Origin: Nitrospirota bacterium
Lineage (GTDB): Bacteria > Nitrospirota > JACRHJ01
Direction: 5' to 3'
Assembly (NCBI GenBank): GCA_021815285.1
Contig: JAKAHE010000010.1
Location: forward strand, 1-18,336
Length of the DNA: 18,336 nucleotides
Part shown: positions 1-9,047 of the stretch, piece by piece
How the letters are laid out: every line of letters begins with the position of its first letter
Numbering within the stretch: the stretch's first letter is position 1
Notes under the pieces: generated by a model
Databases searched by the model: none
The model's input: only the letters and a program-made list of their open reading frames with translations
What the model was told of the DNA's origin: nothing
Position numbers and translations under genes: made by a program

Positions 1-2053
1 AGAGGCCATCGCCTGGCATGTCGCGGAAGAGATAAAGGCGCCTGGCGAGAAAATCTTCCGAGTGCTTTTCAACGAGATTACAAAGCGCGGCGTTACCGAG
101 GCCATGAAAAGCCCCGGCAAGATAGACATGAACAAGGTGGACGCCCAGCAGGCGAGGCGCGTCCTCGACAGGCTCGTCGGATACCAGGTAAGCCCGCTTC
201 TCGGAAAGAAAGTAAAATGGGGCGCCTCCGCGGGCCGGGTGCAGTCCGTCGCGCTGAGACTCGTCGTGGAGCGGGAGCGGGAGATACAGGCCTTTACTCC
301 GAAGGAATACTGGAGTATTACCGCGGCCCTGTCCGCCGACAGCCCGCCGCCCTTTACCGCGAAGATAATAAAATCCGACGGGAAAAAATTCGAGATCCTT
401 ACCTCCACCCAGGCCGAAGAAATAACCGCCTACTTAAAGGAGCAGGCGTTTATCGTCTCGAAGGTGGACAAAAAGGAGAAGAAGCAGTATCCCGTCCCTC
501 CATTCACCACCAGCAAGCTACAGCAGGAGGCCGCGAGGAAGCTTCGGTTCTCGGCCAAGAAAACCATGCTCGTCGCCCAGCAGCTGTACGAAGGTCTGGA
601 GATTGGCCCGGAGGGCGCGGTCGGCCTCATAACCTACATGAGGACGGATTCCACCCGCGTTTCCAGGGAGGCCGTGGAGGAGGCGAGGGCCCTGATAACC
701 GATAAATACGGAAAGAACTATCTCCCGGAGAAACCACCCGTCTATGCGTCCCAGAAAAAGGCGCAGGAGGCCCATGAGGCAATCAGGCCCACTTCCGTGG
801 GACGGGAACCGGACGCCCTGAAGAACTACCTCGACCGCGACCAGCTCGCGTTATACCGTCTCATATGGAACCGCTTCCTCGCCAGCCAGATGAACCCGGC
901 GATTCTCGACATGACCGGTGTCGATATTCAGGCCGGCAGATACGGCTTCAAGGCTTCCGGCTCGGTTATAAAATTCCCAGGCTTCAGGGCGCTCTACATG
1001 GAAGGCAAAGACGAGGAAAAATCGGACAAGGAAACGGAAGAGGGCGCGGAGGCGGAAACCTCCGTCAGCCTGCCTCCTCTCCGTGTCGGAGACCTCTTAA
1101 AGCTCGGTGAGCTTGCTCCACGCCAGCACTTTACACAGCCGCCGCCTAAGTACACGGAGGCAAGCCTGGTAAAAGACCTTGAGGAAAAGGGCATTGGCCG
1201 CCCGAGCACTTATGCGACAATAATGTCTACGATTGTAGACCGCGAATATGTGGAGAAAAAGAACAATGCGTTCTCTCCGACCGAGCTCGGCTTTATCGTA
1301 ACCGACCTTCTGGTCGAGAGCTTCCCGGACCTATTCAACGTCGAATTTACCGCGAAGATGGAAGACGAGCTCGACGAGATAGAAGAAGGACGGATGCAGT
1401 GGGTGGACACGGTGCGGGAATTCTACGACCCGTTCGAAAAAAGCCTGATAAACGCGCAGAAGGGCATGAGAAACGTCAAGCGCGAGGAAACCCCCACGGA
1501 CATAGAGTGCGAGAAGTGCGGCAGGAAAATGGTGATAAAGTGGGGCAGGAACGGACGCTTCCTGGCATGTCCGGGATACCCGGAATGCAAGAACACCAGG
1601 CCGCTTCCGGGCGAGGGCGGAGAGGGCGCGAACGCCGGAACACAGGCGAAAGAGCCTGAGGCGACCGGCGAGAAATGCCCTAAGTGCGGGAGCCCGATGG
1701 TGATAAAGTCCGGCAAGTTCGGGAAGTTCATGGCGTGCAGCGCATATCCGCAGTGCAAGACAACGAGACCGATACCCCTGGGCGTAAACTGCCCGAAGTG
1801 CGGGGGAGAGCTCTCCGAGCGAAGGACAAGGGGAGGCAAGCCGTTTTACGGGTGCAGCAATTATCCCAAGTGCGATTTCGCCTCCTGGGACAGGCCCGTC
1901 CCGAAGGAATGCCCGGAGTGCAAAAGCCCGTACCTTGTTGAAAAATACAGCAGGAAGGACGGCCAGTACATAGCCTGTCCGAACAAGGACTGCGGTTACA
2001 GGGAAGAGCCTGCCAAAGAAAAGGCTGCGGCAGGCGAAGCCGGGGGGAAATAG
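1..2053 (+). CDS. topA: DNA topoisomerase I (5'-truncated by window edge)
   Basis: Type IA topoisomerase that relaxes negative supercoils by cutting one strand through a tyrosine-DNA bond. The frame is open from base 2, and the first residues (EAIAWH) match the end of the TOPRIM DxDxEG(E)AIAWH signature. Roughly the first 115 residues, including the acidic metal-binding cluster, therefore lie outside the window, leaving 683 residues. The catalytic tyrosine is in LITYMRTDSTR (codon at 635-637), and the GIGRPSTYATI motif follows near 1190-1220. The C-terminus carries four C4 zinc-finger units, beginning near 1508, 1675, 1793 and 1913. Each has a CxxC pair followed by a second cysteine pair, except that the last is looser. 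This agrees with bacterial TopA enzymes that end in several zinc ribbons. acs starts 3 nt after the stop, so the two are probably co-transcribed. Identification is secure. Confidence 0.97.
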   Translation, partial: EAIAWHVAEEIKAPGEKIFRVLFNEITKRGVTEAMKSPGKIDMNKVDAQQARRVLDRLVGYQVSPLLGKKVKWGASAGRVQSVALRLVVEREREIQAFTPKEYWSITAALSADSPPPFTAKIIKSDGKKFEILTSTQAEEITAYLKEQAFIVSKVDKKEKKQYPVPPFTTSKLQQEAARKLRFSAKKTMLVAQQLYEGLEIGPEGAVGLITYMRTDSTRVSREAVEEARALITDKYGKNYLPEKPPVYASQKKAQEAHEAIRPTSVGREPDALKNYLDRDQLALYRLIWNRFLASQMNPAILDMTGVDIQAGRYGFKASGSVIKFPGFRALYMEGKDEEKSDKETEEGAEAETSVSLPPLRVGDLLKLGELAPRQHFTQPPPKYTEASLVKDLEEKGIGRPSTYATIMSTIVDREYVEKKNNAFSPTELGFIVTDLLVESFPDLFNVEFTAKMEDELDEIEEGRMQWVDTVREFYDPFEKSLINAQKGMRNVKREETPTDIECEKCGRKMVIKWGRNGRFLACPGYPECKNTRPLPGEGGEGANAGTQAKEPEATGEKCPKCGSPMVIKSGKFGKFMACSAYPQCKTTRPIPLGVNCPKCGGELSERRTRGGKPFYGCSNYPKCDFASWDRPVPKECPECKSPYLVEKYSRKDGQYIACPNKDCGYREEPAKEKAAAGEAGGK

Positions 2054-2056
2054 CAG

Positions 2057-4036
2057 ATGTCGGAGCAGAACATAGAGGTATTTCTTAACGAGCAGAGGGT
2101 CTTCCCGCCCAGAGAAAAATTCTCGAAAAACGCCCACATAAAGAGCATCGAGGAATACGAGAGGCTCTATAAGTGGTCCGTCGAGGACCCGGAAGACTTC
2201 TGGGCGGAGATGGCGCAGACTAACCTCGTCTGGTTCAAGAAGTGGGACAGCGTCCTCGATTACGACTTCGGAAAGCCGTACATAAACTGGTTTACCGGCG
2301 GCAAGCTGAACGTCTCTTATAACTGCCTCGACCGCTACGTAAAGACCCCTTCCTACAGAAACAAGGCCGCGATTATCTGGGAGGCCGACGACGGGACCTA
2401 CAAGACCTACACGTATCAGCAGCTCTACAGGGAGGTCAACCGGTTCGCCAACGTCCTGAAGAAAAAGGGAATTAAAAAAGGAGACAGGGTCTCCATCTAT
2501 CTCCCGATGATACCGGAGCTTGCCGTATCCATGCTGGCGTGCGCAAGGATCGGCGCCGTGCATAGCATAGTCTTCGGAGGCTTTTCGGCCTCCGCCCTCA
2601 GGGACAGGATACAGGACTGCGGGGCATCCCTCCTCATAACGGCGGACGGAGCCGTCAGGGGAGGCAGGCACGTCCCCCTGAAGGCCGCCGCGGACGGTGC
2701 GCTTAACGAGTGCCCCTCCGTGAAGAGCGTCATAGTCGTCAGCCGCGCGGACAAGGGCGCAATAGACATGGAGCCGGGCCGGGATACGTGGTGGCACGAC
2801 GAGATGTGCTGCAAGGAGATAGCGAACTACTGCGAGCCTGAGTGGATGGATGCGGAAGACCCGCTCTTCATACTCTACACCTCCGGCTCCACGGGGAAAC
2901 CCAAGGGCGTGCTGCATACGACCGGCGGCTACCTTCTCTATACGAACCTCACCTTCCGTTGGATCTTCGACTACAAGGAAGAGGACATACATTTCTGCAC
3001 GGCGGACATAGGCTGGGTTACAGGCCACAGCTATATCGTCTACGGCCCGCTTTCAAACGGGGCGACGACCCTGATATTCGAAGGCGTGCCGACCTACCCC
3101 GACCCTGGCCGCTTCTGGCAGATTGTGGAGAAGTTCGGCGTAAATATATTCTATACCGCCCCCACCGCGATAAGGGCCCTTATGAAGGAAGGCGAGAAGT
3201 GGACGGGCATATACGACCTCTCCTCCCTCAAGGTCCTCGGCACGGTGGGCGAGCCTATAAACCCCGAGGCCTGGATGTGGTACCACAAGAACATCGGCGG
3301 GGGCAAACTGCCCATTGTGGATACCTGGTGGCAGACAGAGACCGGCGGGATTCTCATCACGCCGCTCCCAGGCGCCATGACGCTCAAGCCGGGATCCGCC
3401 ACGAGACCCTTTCCGGGCGTTGTGCCGAGGGTTGTGGACGAGAAGGGAAGCCCTACCCATCCGAACGAAGGCGGATATCTTGTAATCGAAAAACCCTGGC
3501 CCGGAATGATACGCGGTACATGGGGAGACCCGGAACACAAAAGGATTAAGGACGTCTATTTCAGCCGCTTCCCCGGAGCGTATTTCACCGGCGACGGGGC
3601 AAGGGTGGACGAGGACGGAGACTTCTGGCTGATGGGCCGCATAGACGACGTGATCAACGTCTCCGGCCACAGGCTTGGAACCGCCGAGGTGGAGAGCGCG
3701 CTCGTATCGCACGCGGCCGTGGCCGAGGCCGCGGTGGTCGGCTACCCGCACGACATCAAGGGCGAAGGGATTTACGTATATGTTACGCTGAAAGACGGCT
3801 TTACCCCTTCTGATGATTTAAGGAAGATGCTCATAGGACACGTTCGGACTGTCATCGGGCCTATCGCCTCGCCGGACAAGTTACAGTTCGCGCCAGGCCT
3901 TCCAAAGACCAGGAGCGGGAAGATAATGCGCAGGATCCTCCGGAAGATCGCCGCGAACGAGCTTGGAAGCCTGGGAGACACCTCCACCCTGGCCGACCCG
4001 TCCGTCGTAGACAACCTGGTTGCTAATAAATTATAA
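2057..4036 (+). CDS. acs: Acetyl-CoA synthetase (AMP-forming)
   Basis: Activates acetate with ATP to acetyl-AMP and then makes acetyl-CoA; a cytosolic enzyme of acetate assimilation. It has 659 residues, the usual length of about 650. The ANL-superfamily P-loop [11 protein letters not shown] lies near residue 274. The Acs signature [11 protein letters not shown] is near 420. YFTGDGA and [20 protein letters not shown] follow. The C-terminal [11 protein letters not shown] motif puts the adenylation lysine at residue 622, equivalent to the lysine that is reversibly acetylated in Salmonella Acs (established knowledge), so post-translational control is possible. The ATG is 3 nt after the topA stop, and a G-rich stretch inside the topA end can serve as the ribosome site. 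No promoter is visible between the genes. The partnership with topA is unusual. A short hairpin with a T-tail follows the stop. Confidence 0.97.
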   Translation: MSEQNIEVFLNEQRVFPPREKFSKNAHIKSIEEYERLYKWSVEDPEDFWAEMAQTNLVWFKKWDSVLDYDFGKPYINWFTGGKLNVSYNCLDRYVKTPSYRNKAAIIWEADDGTYKTYTYQQLYREVNRFANVLKKKGIKKGDRVSIYLPMIPELAVSMLACARIGAVHSIVFGGFSASALRDRIQDCGASLLITADGAVRGGRHVPLKAAADGALNECPSVKSVIVVSRADKGAIDMEPGRDTWWHDEMCCKEIANYCEPEWMDAEDPLFILYTSGSTGKPKGVLHTTGGYLLYTNLTFRWIFDYKEEDIHFCTADIGWVTGHSYIVYGPLSNGATTLIFEGVPTYPDPGRFWQIVEKFGVNIFYTAPTAIRALMKEGEKWTGIYDLSSLKVLGTVGEPINPEAWMWYHKNIGGGKLPIVDTWWQTETGGILITPLPGAMTLKPGSATRPFPGVVPRVVDEKGSPTHPNEGGYLVIEKPWPGMIRGTWGDPEHKRIKDVYFSRFPGAYFTGDGARVDEDGDFWLMGRIDDVINVSGHRLGTAEVESALVSHAAVAEAAVVGYPHDIKGEGIYVYVTLKDGFTPSDDLRKMLIGHVRTVIGPIASPDKLQFAPGLPKTRSGKIMRRILRKIAANELGSLGDTSTLADPSVVDNLVANKL

Positions 4037-4045
4037 AAAATTCTA

Positions 4046-4075
4046 TTGACAATAGTATTCCAAATAATTTATATT
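4046..4075 (+). promoter_or_regulatory. Candidate sigma-70 promoter for the cold-shock gene (distal)
   Basis: A perfect TTGACA (4046-4051) lies 18 bp from TATATT (4070-4075), in an AT-rich stretch just after the acs stop. Transcription would start near 4082 and give a leader of about 119 nt ahead of the cold-shock ORF, reminiscent of the long leaders of cspA-type mRNAs. The predicted start falls inside the hairpin at 4078-4096, so promoter and acs terminator would overlap. Confidence 0.55.
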
Positions 4076-4077
4076 TC

Positions 4078-4100
4078 AGCGCGAGGTCGCCGCGCTTTTT
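4078..4100 (+). terminator. Short intrinsic terminator after acs
   Basis: The inverted repeat AGCGCG (4078-4083) / CGCGCT (4091-4096) has a 7-nt loop and runs into TTTTT (4096-4100). It is only 6 bp but all G-C except the outer pair. It sits 42 nt after the acs stop. It could instead be the first stem-loop of the cold-shock leader. Confidence 0.5.
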
Positions 4101-4151
4101 ATGTGTATACGCGGCTTTTATCTGACGGGGGCGGGAGCCTCCAATTTTAAA

Positions 4152-4173
4152 ACCGGCTGCATATAATGCCGGT
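4152..4173 (+). promoter_or_regulatory. Inverted repeat enclosing a perfect -10 box (proximal csp promoter/operator candidate)
   Basis: ACCGGC (4152-4157) and GCCGGT (4168-4173) form a perfect 6-bp inverted repeat around a 10-nt loop containing TATAAT (4162-4167). No good -35 is found 16-18 bp upstream. This is either a weak or activator-dependent proximal promoter with a flanking operator, or a leader hairpin in RNA from the distal promoter. Confidence 0.35.
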
Positions 4174-4200
4174 CGGGTCTTAAGAGACGGAAGGAGCTTT

Positions 4201-4398
4201 ATGAGGGGAAAGGTAAAGTGGTTCAACGAGAGCAAGGGTTATGGTTTTATCGAGCCGGAGAGCGGCAAGGACGTATTCGTTCATTTTTCGGCGATAAAGA
4301 TGGATGGCTATAAGACGCTCACGGAAGGCCAGGAGGTGGAGTTCGACGTAACCGAAGGACCGAAAGGCCCGCAGGCCAGCAACGTAACAGCCGGCTGA
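4201..4398 (+). CDS. Cold-shock protein, CspA family
   Basis: A small single-stranded RNA/DNA-binding protein that melts mRNA structure. The 65 residues form one complete cold-shock domain. It opens GKVKWFN, followed by the RNP1 motif KGYGFI (residues 12-17), the RNP2 motif VFVHFSAI (25-32) and the final strand QASNVTAG. Length and motifs are canonical. AAGGAG at 4191-4196 precedes the ATG by 4 nt, which fixes the start. The gene stands alone: it has two promoter candidates upstream and a strong terminator 22 nt after the stop. Which paralogue this is, and whether it is induced by cold, cannot be told from sequence. Confidence 0.96.
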   Translation: MRGKVKWFNESKGYGFIEPESGKDVFVHFSAIKMDGYKTLTEGQEVEFDVTEGPKGPQASNVTAG

Positions 4399-4420
4399 TA
4401 AAAGGCTTCTTTAATACCCG

Positions 4421-4457
4421 GCCCCGGAAGGCAGCTTCCGGGGCTTTTATTTTTTAT
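4421..4457 (+). terminator. Strong intrinsic terminator after the cold-shock gene
   Basis: A perfect 10-bp stem, GCCCCGGAAG (4421-4430) / CTTCCGGGGC (4435-4444), has a GCAG tetraloop and is followed at once by TTTTATTTTTTAT. It is a textbook rho-independent terminator and isolates csp from the histidine kinase downstream. Confidence 0.93.
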
Positions 4458-4484
4458 GTCTTGAATTTTCAAGCAATAGCTACT

Positions 4485-5351
4485 ATGATAATCGCTGATG
4501 AAAAAACTTCACCTGCGGGGGCGTTCGATTATTTCACCAAGGAGATAGGCTTTGCCCATTTCGCCAGGATAATCAATTCCGTCGAGCAGGCGGTATTGAA
4601 AAGACAAGCCGAGAAGGCCAGGGCCGACGCGGAAGAGGCCATGAAAAAACACGTCTCGGAAAGAAAACGGATCGAAAAGCAGAAGTCCGACCTGTTCGCC
4701 ATTGTTTCGCACGATATAAAATCCCCGCTCACGGCGATACTCGGATATTCCGACATGCTGCTCAAGGAAACCAATGACCCGGAAGCCAGCCGGATAATAA
4801 GCGGCATAAGAAGCAGCTGCATGAAAATAAACGGCATCATGGAAGACTTCCTCGCAATCTCGCGCCTGGAATCCGCAGAATATGCGCTTGAGGAGTCGCT
4901 TTGCGCCCCGGCCATGCTGGTGCGGGAGGCGGAAAAGGATTTAGCCATGCAGGCCCTGGGCAGGAAACTGCGCTTCCTCGTGAAGACCGATCCGAATCTT
5001 CCCGAGATTAAAGCGGACAGGCTATTCCTCAAAAGAGCGCTTTTCAACCTCGTCCAGAACGCATTCGCCCATACCCCGCCCGGCGGCGAGGTTACCGTAA
5101 GCGCGGCCATGGGCCCCGGCGAAAAAGAGATAAGCCTTTCCGTTATCGACAGCGGCCCCGGAATACCCGCCGAGGAGCAGGAGAAGGTGTTCGAGAAGTA
5201 TTACCGCCTGCAACGTCCCGCCGGGATAAAGGGAAACGGCCTGGGGCTGTATATCGTCAAATCCGTCGCCATTGCCCACGGAGGCCGTGTGCTCCTGAAG
5301 AGCGAACCCGGCAAGGGAAGCGCGTTCTCCATAATCCTGCCCATTAGATAG
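4485..5351 (+). CDS. Sensor histidine kinase with an N-terminal receiver-domain remnant
   Basis: Two-component kinase, expected to autophosphorylate on His and pass phosphate to a response regulator. Numbered from TTG 4461, the H-box FAIVSHDIKSPLTA gives the phospho-histidine at residue 84. The N-box LVQNAFAHTPPGG is at 197-209, the G1 box DSGPGIP at 230-236 and the G2 box GNGLGLYIV at 258-266. The HisKA and HATPase_c domains look intact. There is no membrane segment. Before the H-box comes a charged helical linker (about 45-75), and before that AGAFDYFTK (19-27), which reads like the beta5 end of a receiver domain. The receiver's phospho-Asp half is absent. The start is uncertain: TTG 4461, ATG 4485 and ATG 4641 are all in frame and none has a good ribosome site; I chose 4485 because receiver-like sequence begins there. 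No partner regulator is adjacent. Confidence 0.85.
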   Translation: MIIADEKTSPAGAFDYFTKEIGFAHFARIINSVEQAVLKRQAEKARADAEEAMKKHVSERKRIEKQKSDLFAIVSHDIKSPLTAILGYSDMLLKETNDPEASRIISGIRSSCMKINGIMEDFLAISRLESAEYALEESLCAPAMLVREAEKDLAMQALGRKLRFLVKTDPNLPEIKADRLFLKRALFNLVQNAFAHTPPGGEVTVSAAMGPGEKEISLSVIDSGPGIPAEEQEKVFEKYYRLQRPAGIKGNGLGLYIVKSVAIAHGGRVLLKSEPGKGSAFSIILPIR

Positions 5352-5417
5352 GCCGCCTTCCCTCCGGGCGGAAAAAGCGGAAATTTCCCCCAGGTTTCTC
5401 AAGTCGCCACATTATGA

Positions 5418-5426
5418 TGGTATAAT
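5418..5426 (+). promoter_or_regulatory. Extended -10 promoter for the DUF748 gene
   Basis: TGG-TATAAT (TGG 5418-5420, TATAAT 5421-5426) is a perfect extended -10 element. The -35 region is poor (TCTCAA-like at the right distance), as is usual for extended -10 promoters. Transcription would start near 5433, about 74 nt before the ATG. Confidence 0.5.
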
Positions 5427-5506
5427 CTGATTAATTACCGGCTGTCGTATCGGAAGGCCGTACGCAATCATCAGAAAAGTAACAATGTCCTGTGGGGTCT
5501 TAATAC

Positions 5507-8500
5507 ATGTGGAAGCCGCGCCTGAAAGAGAAAGTCTCTGCCATTCAGAAAACCCTGCTCATGCTTGTCGGCGTTTTTCTGGTTTATTCCCTGATCGGTT
5601 TTTTCGTCGTTCCGCCCGTAGTGCGCAATATTGCGGAAAAAGACCTCTCCAAGGCCCTTAAAAGGCCGGCAGCCATCCGGAAAATCAGCTTTAATCCATA
5701 CAACCTGACTCTCACGGTCTACGGTCTCTCCGTAGCCGGGCATAAAGGCGGCAGGTTCGTATCTGCGGACAAGGTCATCGCGGATTTTCAGATAGTATCA
5801 GTTTTCAAAGGCGGCGTGGTTTTAAGAGAGCTGGTGGTAAAAGACCCGTATGTGAAGATTGTACGGAACAAAGACCTGACCTATAACTTTTCCGACCTGT
5901 TAAGCGGGCCGAAAAAGAAAAAAGGGAAACCGCTCAATTTCTATGTCGGCAATATAACCATAAGCGGCGGCAGGATAGATTTCGACGACAGGCCAAAGAA
6001 TGCCTCGCACGTCATGGACGAAATAACACTTACGATTCCGTTTATCTCGGACTTCAGGTATTATGCAGGCACATTTGTGCATCCCGCTTTCTCCGCCAGG
6101 CTCGACGGCAGGCCAATCGATTTAAAGGGCGAGACAAAGCCGTTTGCGAAGGGAGAGGAAACGTTATTCAATGTAAGGCTTGACGCCCTGAATATCCCGA
6201 AATACATGGAATATCTTCCAAAAAAATACAAGCTCAGGATAGACTCCGGGACATTCAGCGCAAAAGGTTCAATTTCATACATTAATCCGGGAGAGCGAAC
6301 AACCCCGCGTCTTTTATACCAGGGGACCTTATCGCTCGACGGGCTGAAGGTGGACAACCCTGACGGCTCCAATATTGCGACGCTTTCCCATGCCGGGGTA
6401 AACGTGCAGGATGCGGAACCCCTTGCCGGGGACTATAAAATATCGAGCGTTATAATCGACCGGCCCGGCCTGAACATTGTGCGGGAGGCGGACGGGAAGT
6501 ATAACATACTGAAACTCCTTGGCCAGGGCGCGAAATCTCCGCCGAAACCGCAGGAAAAGAAAGGTAAAAAAATACGTGTCCGGCTCGGAGATTTTTCCCT
6601 GACCGGCGGCAGAATCGATTTTGCAGACATGTCCGTCCCGGGGCATTTCAGGACGTCGGTAACGGGCGCATCGGTTCACATAGCGGGGCTTGATTACGGC
6701 GGGCCGCCCAGGCCCGCGAGTTTCAAGATTGCCGCAAAGACGGACGCCGGCGAGGCGCTGGGAGTTGAGGGAAATATAGTCCCGGAGCCGGTAAAGGTTG
6801 ACGGCAAACTCGCCATCGACGGCATAAAAATCGGCAGATATTCGCCGTATTACGCGCAGACCGCAAACTTCTCCGCCAAGGGAACCTTAGACGTATCCGC
6901 CGGGTTTTCGTACGGCGGCGGTTTGACCGTCTCGGACGGTTCGCTCACGGTAAAAGACCTGAAGCTTGCAAAGCCTGAAGGAACCTTCACGACGGTGCGA
7001 AGGTTTTCGGTCAGCGGCTTTTCTGCGGACATGAACGCGAAAAAGGCCGTCGTGGACAAGGTCGAAACGAGCGGCGCCGTTATAACTGTCCTGCGAGGCA
7101 AGGACGGGACGTTCAATCTCACGACCCTGTTTAAAAAAACCGGGGCCGCGCCCACGGTTAGCCGCGCGCCCGCCGGCACTGTGAAGCCGTGGCAGGTACT
7201 TGTAAAAAACCTCTCTCTTGGCGGCTGCCGCGTGGACCTTACGGACGGGACGACCGCGCCGCCTGTGAAGATGACCTGGAGCGGCATAAGGCTTTCCGCG
7301 GGCAACATAGGCACAAGGCGGGGGACAAAAGCCCGGTTTAAAATCGCCCTTGTTGTGGCCGGGCAGGGGCGGTTAAATGCATCGGGGAGCATAGTCCCGG
7401 AGCCGTTTTCCGCGAGAGTCGCCATGCGCCTGAAAAACGCGCCGATTCAACCGGTTACGCCGTACCTGCACGGCAGGGTGAATATGGACATAACCTCGGG
7501 CGCGATTTCAGGAAACGGAAATATTTCAATGAGTTACACGAAGAAAAACGGGTTTTCCGCCAGGTATGCGGGCGATGCGGCGGTTGATGATTTCAATGCC
7601 GTGGATAATGCGGACAACAGCCGGCTTCTTGCGTGGAAATCCTTGTCTTTCAATGGGTTGCAATCCGGTGTAAACCCGTGGATCTCTAAGATAGACACCA
7701 TTTCCCTGGATGGTTTTTACTCCCGCATAACGATACTCCCAGGTGGAAAAACGAATCTCCAGGGGATGGTAATTGCGCAGAAAACCGCCCCGGCTACCCC
7801 CTCCGCGGGCCAGAAAAAGACCCCGTACATCCCCTCAAAACCGCAGGAAAGACCGTTCTTTGTAAACGCCGTGAAAATCAGCAACGGGACGATAAGCTTC
7901 TCGGACAGCCATATAAAACCCGAATACAGCATGACGTTTTCCGACATCGGCGGCAGCCTCGCGGGGCTTTCGTCTAACCCGAAAAATACCGCCGTCCTGG
8001 ACATAAATACCAGAATAAACGGCGTCGCCCCTGCGGAGATTTCCGGCAGGATAAACCCGCTCTCAAAGGAAATTTACGCAGACATCGCAATGCGGCTCGG
8101 CGGCATGGAACTCCCGCCGGTATCTCCCTACTCCCGGAAATTCGTCGGTTACGACATCGTGAACGGCAAGCTCTCGCTGAACCTTCATTACCTGATTGAA
8201 AAGGACATGCTCAAGGCGAAGAACAACATAAAAATGGACCAGTTCGATCTCTCGGAGAAGCCTGAGAACCCCAAGGCCGCAAAGCTCCCCGTGAGGCTCG
8301 CCGTAGCGCTCCTGAAGGACAGAAACGGCCTGATAGACCTGGACATCCCCATATCCGGAAACCTTAAAGACCCCAAGTTCAGCCTGGGGGGGGTCATCTG
8401 GGTCGCCATCAGAAATACCATAGTAAAACTGGCTACGGAGCCGTTTGCACTTATCGGCAAGCTGTTCGGCGGCGGAGCGGAACTCGGCTATATCGACTTC

Positions 8501-9040
8501 CCTTACGGCAGAGCGGCCCTGGGCCCCGATGGGATAAAGAAACTGAATATAATCGCCAAGGCGCTCCACGACAGGCCGAAGCTGAAGCTTGAGATAACGG
8601 GGCGCGTGGATACGGCGCAGGACCCGGTTGGGCTTCGTCAGCTAATATTCACGAGGAAGCTGAAGGCGGCAAAATACAGGGACATGAGCAGGAAGGAACG
8701 GCCAAAGGACATAGACCTCGTGACGATAAAACCGGACGAGTATAACAAATACCTCAAGAAGGCCTACAAGGCGGAGAAATTCAAAAAACCCACGAACTTC
8801 CTTGGGCTTGACAAGAGCCTCCCGCCGCCACAGATGGAAAAGCTTATGATGGAGCATATAGACATAACGCGGGAGGATTTAAGGGCCCTGTCGTCGGAGC
8901 GCGCAAAGGCCGTCCGGGATTACCTGATGACAGTCGGGAAGGTGGATCCCGGAAGGCTCTTCGTTACCAGGCCGGAACATATCGCGGCGAAGGAGAAGAA
9001 GGGAGAAAAGGCGTCCAGGGTGGACTTCAGCCTGAAGTAA
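5507..9040 (+). CDS. DUF748 (AsmA-like) envelope protein
   Basis: A very large protein (1177 residues) with one N-terminal membrane anchor (about 16-37) and a periplasmic remainder. The opening region after the anchor (RNIAEKDLSKALKRP, then a YNLTLTVYGLSV strand) is typical of DUF748. The body repeats a beta-strand unit of the type (S/T)GG-RIDF near residues 153-159, 367-372 and 573-578, with a weaker copy near 790-798. From about residue 993 (GYIDFPYG, then LKLEITGRVD) the C-terminus resembles the terminal domain seen in DUF748 proteins. AsmA/YhdP relatives are proposed to move lipids between membranes (established for the superfamily); a role here is inference. The ATG at 5507 has only a weak G-rich ribosome site. 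A run of eight G at 8386-8393 is in frame. A long perfect inverted repeat follows the stop. Confidence 0.9.
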   Translation: MWKPRLKEKVSAIQKTLLMLVGVFLVYSLIGFFVVPPVVRNIAEKDLSKALKRPAAIRKISFNPYNLTLTVYGLSVAGHKGGRFVSADKVIADFQIVSVFKGGVVLRELVVKDPYVKIVRNKDLTYNFSDLLSGPKKKKGKPLNFYVGNITISGGRIDFDDRPKNASHVMDEITLTIPFISDFRYYAGTFVHPAFSARLDGRPIDLKGETKPFAKGEETLFNVRLDALNIPKYMEYLPKKYKLRIDSGTFSAKGSISYINPGERTTPRLLYQGTLSLDGLKVDNPDGSNIATLSHAGVNVQDAEPLAGDYKISSVIIDRPGLNIVREADGKYNILKLLGQGAKSPPKPQEKKGKKIRVRLGDFSLTGGRIDFADMSVPGHFRTSVTGASVHIAGLDYGGPPRPASFKIAAKTDAGEALGVEGNIVPEPVKVDGKLAIDGIKIGRYSPYYAQTANFSAKGTLDVSAGFSYGGGLTVSDGSLTVKDLKLAKPEGTFTTVRRFSVSGFSADMNAKKAVVDKVETSGAVITVLRGKDGTFNLTTLFKKTGAAPTVSRAPAGTVKPWQVLVKNLSLGGCRVDLTDGTTAPPVKMTWSGIRLSAGNIGTRRGTKARFKIALVVAGQGRLNASGSIVPEPFSARVAMRLKNAPIQPVTPYLHGRVNMDITSGAISGNGNISMSYTKKNGFSARYAGDAAVDDFNAVDNADNSRLLAWKSLSFNGLQSGVNPWISKIDTISLDGFYSRITILPGGKTNLQGMVIAQKTAPATPSAGQKKTPYIPSKPQERPFFVNAVKISNGTISFSDSHIKPEYSMTFSDIGGSLAGLSSNPKNTAVLDINTRINGVAPAEISGRINPLSKEIYADIAMRLGGMELPPVSPYSRKFVGYDIVNGKLSLNLHYLIEKDMLKAKNNIKMDQFDLSEKPENPKAAKLPVRLAVALLKDRNGLIDLDIPISGNLKDPKFSLGGVIWVAIRNTIVKLATEPFALIGKLFGGGAELGYIDFPYGRAALGPDGIKKLNIIAKALHDRPKLKLEITGRVDTAQDPVGLRQLIFTRKLKAAKYRDMSRKERPKDIDLVTIKPDEYNKYLKKAYKAEKFKKPTNFLGLDKSLPPPQMEKLMMEHIDITREDLRALSSERAKAVRDYLMTVGKVDPGRLFVTRPEHIAAKEKKGEKASRVDFSLK

Positions 9041-9047
9041 GAAGATA

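Noticed and set aside
1331..3028. Long open frame of 565 codons on the minus strand across topA and acs
   Set aside because: It is antisense to two clearly identified genes, its translation is rich in Arg/Val/Leu/Gly without any domain pattern, and it follows the codon periodicity of the plus-strand genes.
5353..5371. Hairpin CCGCC/GGCGG after the histidine kinase
   Set aside because: The stem is only 5 bp with a 9-nt loop and is followed by A-rich, not T-rich, sequence, so it does not qualify as a terminator.
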